Source of the DNA: Exiguobacterium acetylicum DSM 20416 | GTDB lineage: Bacteria > Bacillota > Bacilli > Exiguobacteriales > Exiguobacteriaceae | Direction of reading: 5' to 3' | DNA length: 64,000 nt | Assembly: GCF_000702605.1 (NCBI RefSeq) | Contig: NZ_JNIR01000001.1 | Location: 1,540,501 to 1,604,500 of the forward strand | In this document: piece by piece, positions 59,146 through 64,000 of the stretch | How positions within the stretch are numbered: position 1 is the stretch's first letter | Layout: every line of letters begins with the position of its first letter | The notes under the pieces: model-generated | The model's database searches: none | What the model saw: the letters and a program-made list of their open reading frames with translations, nothing else | What the model was told of the DNA's origin: nothing | Translations under genes and position numbers: made by a program

Positions 59146-60226
59146 GAGAGACCTCCTGTTGTTTCGTGATTTCTTCTAAAAACTGTTGGAATAGACCGTT
59201 CGCATCCATCGGACCAGGTGATGCTTCCGGATGGTACTGGACGGAGAAGACCGCTGCTGTCGTATGACGGATTCCTTCGACCGTTCCGTCATTGATCGCA
59301 AGATGCGTCACTTCAAGCACGGTATCGCGTAATGACTGTTCGTCGACGGCATACCCGTGGTTTTGCGACGTGATATCGACGCGACCTGTCCGGATATCTT
59401 GGACTGGATGATTCGCCCCTCGGTGACCGAATGGGAGCTTGAACGTATCCGCCCCGTGCGCTAGTGCGATCAACTGATGACCGAGACAGATGCCGAAGAT
59501 GACAACTTTTCCCGTCAATTCTTGAATCATCGGAATCGCTGTCGGGACATCCTTTGGATTCCCTGGTCCGTTCGACAGCATCACACCGTCTGGACGATAG
59601 CGTAAGACTTCCGTTGCACTGACGTCGTAGGGCACGACGACGACTTCACAGCCGCGTTTGACGAGTTCACGGACGATCCCGAGCTTCGCACCGAAGTCGA
59701 CGAGGACAATCCGCGGTCCAGCGCCCGGAATGATGTACGCTCGTTCCGTCGAGGCCCGCTTGACTTGATCCGTCTCGATAGGGGCGTTTTGAAGATGAAC
59801 CAGTTCTGCTGCTAAATCGAACTCACCATCAACGAGTCGTCCGCGCATGACGCCTTTCGAACGGATATGTCGTGTCAGTTGACGCGTATCGATTCCACTT
59901 AACCCTGGGATGTCGAGATCTTGGAGTGCTGCATCGAGGGACATCTCACTCCGGAAGTTCGACGGTGTCTGACAATGTTCACGTACGATCAATGCTTTAG
60001 CGAGTGGACGCGTCGTTTCATAATCTTCTCGGTTAATCCCGTAGTTTCCGATCAACGGATTCGTCAACACGATCATCTGATCGCAGTAAGATGGATCCGA
60101 TAACATTTCTTGATACCCTGTCATTCCGGTCTGAAAGACGACTTCTCCTGTTGTTGTCGTATCCGAGCCAAATGCTGTTCCTTCAAACGTCATCCCATCC
60201 TCTAGTATCAGTGTCCGTTTATGCAT
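59138..60226 (-). CDS. carA: Carbamoyl-phosphate synthase small chain
   Basis: Glutaminase subunit that feeds ammonia to CarB. 362 residues: N-terminal CPSase domain ([21 protein letters not shown]) and class I amidotransferase domain with the nucleophile Cys in [12 protein letters not shown] and the His-Glu pair in QYHPEASPG. Overlaps the pyrC stop by 8 bases; GAAGGAGG upstream. Confidence 0.98.
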   Translation of the reverse strand: MHKRTLILEDGMTFEGTAFGSDTTTTGEVVFQTGMTGYQEMLSDPSYCDQMIVLTNPLIGNYGINREDYETTRPLAKALIVREHCQTPSNFRSEMSLDAALQDLDIPGLSGIDTRQLTRHIRSKGVMRGRLVDGEFDLAAELVHLQNAPIETDQVKRASTERAYIIPGAGPRIVLVDFGAKLGIVRELVKRGCEVVVVPYDVSATEVLRYRPDGVMLSNGPGNPKDVPTAIPMIQELTGKVVIFGICLGHQLIALAHGADTFKLPFGHRGANHPVQDIRTGRVDITSQNHGYAVDEQSLRDTVLEVTHLAINDGTVEGIRHTTAAVFSVQYHPEASPGPMDANGLFQQFLEEITKQQEVSHA

Positions 60227-61490
60227 GTGCTGTGTCCTCCTTGAATACGATTTCTCCCTTGACGAGCGTCATGACCGGGAATCCTTTTAACCGTTCTCCT
60301 GCGAACGGTGTGTTCTTACCTTTTGAGCGGAATCGTTCCGGTGATATGGTCCGCTCTGTTTCTAAATCAAGCAGAACCAAATCTGCTTCCGCCCCCACTT
60401 CGAGTTTGCCGTAAGGAAGTTCAAAGATCGCTGCTGCCTTGTCTGTCAAATTCCGAATCAGTGTTTCAAGTGTCATCTCACCTTCAGCGACGAGTTTCGT
60501 ATAGAGCAATGGGAAGGCCGTCTCAAACCCTGTGATGCCGAACGGGGCGCGTTCGATACCGAGTGCCTTCTCTTCTGCCGCATGAGGAGCATGATCGGTC
60601 GCGATGCAATCAATCGTTCCGTCCGCTAGCCCCTCGAGCAATGCTTGGCGATCCGCTTCACTCCGCAGGGGAGGATTCATTTTAAAGTTCGGATCCTGAT
60701 TCGGTATGTCTTCATCGATCAACACGAGATGGTGTGGTGTGACTTCTGCCGTCACCCGGATCCCGGCTCGTTTCGCATCACGGATGACACGGACCGATTC
60801 TTTCGTCGAAACGTGACAAACATGGTAATGGCAGCCAGTCTCTTCGGCGATCAGGACATCCCGGGCGATGTGGATACTCTCAGCAAGCGATGGAATACCT
60901 TGTAGTCCTTCCCGTCGACTATAGTTCCCCTCGTGCACACACCCTGCTTTTAATGAATCATCTTCGCAGTGGGCAACGATCGTTTTCCCGAGCCGTGCCG
61001 CTTGTTGCATCGCTGTCCGCATGACTGCTGCCGTCTGGACACCGACACCGTCATCCGTGAACGCAACAGCATCTGTTAGTTGGTCGAACGCGACGAGTTC
61101 TTGTCCGAGTTGATTTTTTGAAATCGCCGCGTAAGGCAAAACCCGGACGGACGCCGTTTCTTCAATCTTTCGGAACAAGGCATCGAGTGTTTGGCGATCG
61201 TCCGGTACAGGACGCGTGTTCGGCATCGGACAAATCGTCGTGAATCCTCCCGCTGCCGCCGCTGCTGTGCCGGTCGCAATCGTTTCCTTATGTTCGCCGC
61301 CCGGTTCCCGTAGATGGACATGGATGTCGACGAATCCTGGTGCAACGAATAAGCCGGATGCATCAATGACCGTTTCTCCAGCTTGTGGTGTTGCTGCTAA
61401 ATCCGTAATTTTCCCGTCATCGATTCGAATATCCCCCGTCCGAACTTGTCCCGCCTCGAACCATCTTGCATTCTCAATTCGTGTTATCAT
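60219..61490 (-). CDS. pyrC: Dihydroorotase
   Basis: Zinc enzyme that cyclises carbamoyl aspartate. About 423 residues, class I type. [18 protein letters not shown] gives the first metal histidines, later [18 protein letters not shown] and the catalytic Asp in [10 protein letters not shown] prefer the ATG at 61490; an ATG at 61496 is only three bases from the GGAG site. Overlaps the end of pyrB. Confidence 0.96.
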   Translation of the reverse strand: MITRIENARWFEAGQVRTGDIRIDDGKITDLAATPQAGETVIDASGLFVAPGFVDIHVHLREPGGEHKETIATGTAAAAAGGFTTICPMPNTRPVPDDRQTLDALFRKIEETASVRVLPYAAISKNQLGQELVAFDQLTDAVAFTDDGVGVQTAAVMRTAMQQAARLGKTIVAHCEDDSLKAGCVHEGNYSRREGLQGIPSLAESIHIARDVLIAEETGCHYHVCHVSTKESVRVIRDAKRAGIRVTAEVTPHHLVLIDEDIPNQDPNFKMNPPLRSEADRQALLEGLADGTIDCIATDHAPHAAEEKALGIERAPFGITGFETAFPLLYTKLVAEGEMTLETLIRNLTDKAAAIFELPYGKLEVGAEADLVLLDLETERTISPERFRSKGKNTPFAGERLKGFPVMTLVKGEIVFKEDTAHA

Positions 61491-62409
61491 CTTCATCGTC
61501 TCCTTTGATTGATTTCGTTGAAAAGCACCATTCTAGAATCGCCATGCGGGCAAAGACACCGTTTTTCATCTGTTCAAAGATCCGTGATCGCGGATGTTCA
61601 ACCAGTTCGTCGGCAATCTCGACTCCTCGATTGACCGGTGCCGGATGAAGCACGATTGCGGAATTCTTCAGACGGTTCATCCGCTCATGCGTTAATCCAT
61701 ACGTCGCGTGATAGTCTGCTGGATCAAATCGAGTCGTCCCGTCATGCCGTTCGTGCTGGACACGCAGTAACATCAAGATGTCGCACTGTTCGACGGCTTC
61801 ATCCATCGAAAGATGTGGAATCCCCATCGCCGGATCGTACCACTCAACTGGTCCTGATCCATAGACGATGGCACCGAGTCGCTTTAAGATATCCGCATTC
61901 GACCGGGCGACGCGACTATGTTGTAAGTCCCCACAGATGACGACGACTTTTCCTTCGACCGTTCCGTACGTCTCGACCATCGTCATCAGATCGAGTAAGG
62001 ACTGGGACGGATGTTGACCGCTCCCGTCTCCCGCATTGATGATCGGAATATCGAGCGTTGCTAGTAGTTCTTCGTAATAGCCGGTCGCCCCGTGACGAAT
62101 GACCAACCCATCTGCGCCGATTGCTTCAAGCGTCTTGCACGTATCGAGTAACGTCTCCCCTTTTTGTACGGAGGAAGTCGCGGTTTCGAACGGTAGTAGA
62201 TACATGTTCAGGCGATGCTCTGCCATCTCAAAGGAAGAGCGTGTCCGGGTCGAGTTTTCAAAGAACAGATTGACGAGTGTCTTATCGGAAAAATCTGGTG
62301 CTGGCTCGCCCCGTTTAAAAGCGAGACTGCGCTCAATCAAAGAATTGATCTCTGTCGTGGATAAGCTTTCTAAATTGACGAAATGCCGGTTTTTTAGGAT
62401 CGTCTTCAT
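61474..62409 (-). CDS. pyrB: Aspartate carbamoyltransferase catalytic chain
   Basis: Condenses carbamoyl phosphate with aspartate. 311 residues with [17 protein letters not shown] (carbamoyl phosphate site), [16 protein letters not shown] and [15 protein letters not shown] at 62409 with AAGGAG 8 bases upstream; a GTG at 62418 sits directly on that site. Preceded by a PyrR-controlled terminator. No regulatory chain (pyrI) is present, as in other Bacilli. Confidence 0.97.
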   Translation of the reverse strand: MKTILKNRHFVNLESLSTTEINSLIERSLAFKRGEPAPDFSDKTLVNLFFENSTRTRSSFEMAEHRLNMYLLPFETATSSVQKGETLLDTCKTLEAIGADGLVIRHGATGYYEELLATLDIPIINAGDGSGQHPSQSLLDLMTMVETYGTVEGKVVVICGDLQHSRVARSNADILKRLGAIVYGSGPVEWYDPAMGIPHLSMDEAVEQCDILMLLRVQHERHDGTTRFDPADYHATYGLTHERMNRLKNSAIVLHPAPVNRGVEIADELVEHPRSRIFEQMKNGVFARMAILEWCFSTKSIKGDDEDDNTN

Positions 62410-62434
62410 ATCATTCACTCCTTTTCAGGTCATG

Positions 62435-62535
62435 AAAAAGGCGCACCTTCTAAGTGAAGGTGCGCCGAAAGAAGGCAGAGTGATTCCCTGCATCTTTTCA
62501 TGGCCCTCACTTTATCGTTCTCTCGGAACGTCTTA
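62435..62535 (-). promoter_or_regulatory. PyrR-dependent transcription attenuator before pyrB
   Basis: Read on the minus strand: a PyrR-binding loop (CGTTCCGAGAGAACG, 62516-62530) with lower stem CTTT/AAAG, then AAGTGAGGGCC (62502-62512). A terminator hairpin GGCGCACCTTC/GAAGGTGCGCC with TTTTT follows (62435-62466). AAGTGA-GG-GCC can pair with GGC..CC.TTCACTT of the terminator's 5' side. This antiterminator excludes the PyrR-bound lower stem. The layout is a classic attenuator that lowers pyrB-pyrE when UMP is high. Confidence 0.85.
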
Positions 62536-63846
62536 AAAGTTGTTAGCTACCGATTGAGTTGTAGAGGTTTCCGTTGTTTCTTCGACCTGCTCTGTCGTTT
62601 TCGGAAGGACTAGATTCAGGATGATCCCAAGAATCGTCGCCAGTGCCATCCCTTCGAGAGAGAAGTTGCCGATTTTGAGCGCTGCGCCTCCGATACCCGT
62701 GACGAGAATGACGGCTGTAATCGTCAAGTTTCGTTTATCGGCAAGATCAATCTTACTTTCCGTCAGCGTCCGGAGACCGTTTGACGCGATGACTCCGAAT
62801 AAGAGGATACTGATCCCGCCCATGACTGGTGTCGGAATCGTCTTGATGAACCCTTCGACATATCCGAGGAAACCGAAACTGATCGCAAGAACCGCCGCAC
62901 CACCTAGGACAAAGACACTATAGACGCGAGTGATTGACATGACACCGTTGTTTTCACCGTAGGTCGTAACTGGTGGTCCACCGAGCATCGAAGCGACTGT
63001 CTTCGCAATCCCGTCGCCAAGTACGGTCCGGTGCATCCCTGGATCAAGGAGCGTCTCGCGCCCGATGATGCGTGATGTCACTTTTTGTTCGCCGATGTGT
63101 TCCGTCAGTGTGACGAGCGTCACGGGAACGATCAGTAGCAAGGCTGCTGTATTCCACGATGGTGTGTAACTCAGGAACGGAATCGTGAAGTCCGGCACGT
63201 GGAAGAACGTGGCTTGTTGCAGTGGTGTGAAGTCAATGATTCCGACCGATGCCGCAACGAGATAACCAACCGTGATCCCGAACAGGATCGGAATCGTGCT
63301 CCACATTCCTTTTAAGTACGTCATCGCAAGGAGTGTGACACCGAGTGTGACCATCGCGACGAGGAAGTACAGTCCGTTGTACTTACCGTCCGCTCCGTTC
63401 ATCGCCATGTTGACAGCGGTCGGGGCGAGCGATAAACCGATGACCATGATGACCGGTCCGATGACAACCGGCGGGAGTAAGCGAAGCAACCAAGCAGCTC
63501 CCGTGTAGCGGATGAGGAGTGAGACAAGTCCGTAAACGAGTCCAGCGACCATTCCGCCGATTAAGGCATCCTCGACACCCCACCGTTCACTGACGGCAAT
63601 GATCGGGGCAATGTAGGCAAAACTCGAACCAAGATATGTGGGTACTTTGAAGCGGGTAACGGCGAGGAAAATCAGTGTGCCGACTCCGCTTGCGACGAGC
63701 GCGACCGATGTGTTGAGTCCCGTTAAGAGCGGGACGAGCACGGTCGCACCAAACATCGCGAAGACGTGTTGCAGGCTGAGCATCAGCCAGTTTAGAGGGT
63801 GAGTAGGTACTTCTTGTACATCAAGTACTGCGGCATGTTTTGCCAT
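62533..63846 (-). CDS. pyrP: Uracil permease (NCS2 family)
   Basis: Proton-coupled uracil importer. 437 residues with about 14 membrane segments. HPLNWLMLSLQHVFAMFGATVLVP-type N-terminus, GSSFAYIAPI, TLTEHIGEQ with the conserved Glu, and GPPVTTYGENNGVM in the QH/NCS2 signature region. Second gene of the pyr operon after pyrR. Its ribosome site lies in the 3' side of a PyrR-binding hairpin. Confidence 0.96.
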   Translation of the reverse strand: MAKHAAVLDVQEVPTHPLNWLMLSLQHVFAMFGATVLVPLLTGLNTSVALVASGVGTLIFLAVTRFKVPTYLGSSFAYIAPIIAVSERWGVEDALIGGMVAGLVYGLVSLLIRYTGAAWLLRLLPPVVIGPVIMVIGLSLAPTAVNMAMNGADGKYNGLYFLVAMVTLGVTLLAMTYLKGMWSTIPILFGITVGYLVAASVGIIDFTPLQQATFFHVPDFTIPFLSYTPSWNTAALLLIVPVTLVTLTEHIGEQKVTSRIIGRETLLDPGMHRTVLGDGIAKTVASMLGGPPVTTYGENNGVMSITRVYSVFVLGGAAVLAISFGFLGYVEGFIKTIPTPVMGGISILLFGVIASNGLRTLTESKIDLADKRNLTITAVILVTGIGGAALKIGNFSLEGMALATILGIILNLVLPKTTEQVEETTETSTTQSVANNF

Positions 63847-63854
63847 ATGGATGA

Positions 63855-63888
63855 CTCCCTTTCTGGTCTCTCTGGACCACCTTAAAGG
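63855..63888 (-). promoter_or_regulatory. PyrR-binding hairpin overlapping the pyrP ribosome binding site
   Basis: The 51-base pyrR-pyrP gap contains CCTTTAAGG-TGGTC-CAGAGA-GACCA-G-AAAGG on the minus strand, with the UCCAGAGAG core of PyrR loops. The AAAGG arm (63858-63862) is also part of the AAAGGGAG ribosome site (63855-63862) of pyrP. No terminator or antiterminator is present. This suggests PyrR controls pyrP by blocking translation. Confidence 0.75.
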
Positions 63889-63897
63889 TTTTGAATT

Positions 63898-64000
<103 letters not shown>

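Overview
The window is a stretch of Gram-positive (Bacilli) chromosome with dense housekeeping genes. Gene order runs, on the minus strand, from the pyrimidine operon (pyrR at the right edge) through gmk, priA, prkC/prpC, the recG-fapR-plsX-fab cluster, smc/ftsY/ffh, rpsP/trmD/rplS and sucCD/topA/xerC to hslV at the left edge. This is the order found around pyr to codY in Bacillus subtilis. Several Bacillus genes are missing from it (khpA/ylqD between rpsP and rimM, spoVM between rpmB and thiN, yloC and remA before gmk). No sporulation gene is seen, and base composition looks roughly balanced. An Exiguobacterium-like non-sporulating member of the Bacillales fits best, but that is an inference. 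There are no rRNA or tRNA genes, insertion sequences, prophage genes or CRISPR arrays.

Layout. Positions 1-9087: hslV, xerC, trmFO, topA, dprA, sucD, sucC, then a small FlhB-C-like / FliK-like pair. 9100-20037: rnhB, rbgA, lepB, rplS, trmD, rimM, rpsP, ffh, ylxM, ftsY, smc (ribosome maturation, secretion, chromosome organisation). 20164-20364: a single plus-strand UPF0435 gene between smc and rnc. 20435-30622: rnc, acpP, fabG, fabD, plsX, fapR, recG, sdaAA, sdaAB, fakA and an Asp23/YloU protein, covering fatty acid and phospholipid synthesis under FapR plus serine deamination. 30906-32638: rpmB and an amino acid permease on the plus strand. 32693-45444: thiN and thiT behind a TPP riboswitch, then rpe, rsgA, prkC, prpC, rsmB, a fused def-fmt gene, priA, coaBC, rpoZ, gmk. 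45610-52893: rqcH (plus), then the most variable part: an aromatic acid exporter with a DUF4097 protein, a metal-dependent hydrolase, an HxlR regulator divergent from a glyoxalase-fold/quinone reductase pair, and a GNAT gene split in two frames. 52974-64000: the complete UMP pathway pyrR-pyrP-pyrB-pyrC-carA-carB-pyrK-pyrD-pyrF-pyrE.

Most genes overlap by ATGA-type junctions or lie a few bases apart, so long translationally coupled operons are likely. Many are punctuated by intrinsic terminators that sit immediately before the next ribosome binding site. Regulatory sites that can be read directly include two PyrR RNA-binding loops of different design, a TPP riboswitch with terminator, a FapR operator, two CcpA (cre) sites overlapping promoters, a probable L19 leader and a candidate HxlR operator.

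The main points of interest are: the in-frame fusion of peptide deformylase to Met-tRNA formyltransferase; a PyrR loop that masks the pyrP ribosome binding site instead of driving a terminator; an orphan FliK-like/FlhB-C pair far from flagellar genes; and the split GNAT gene.
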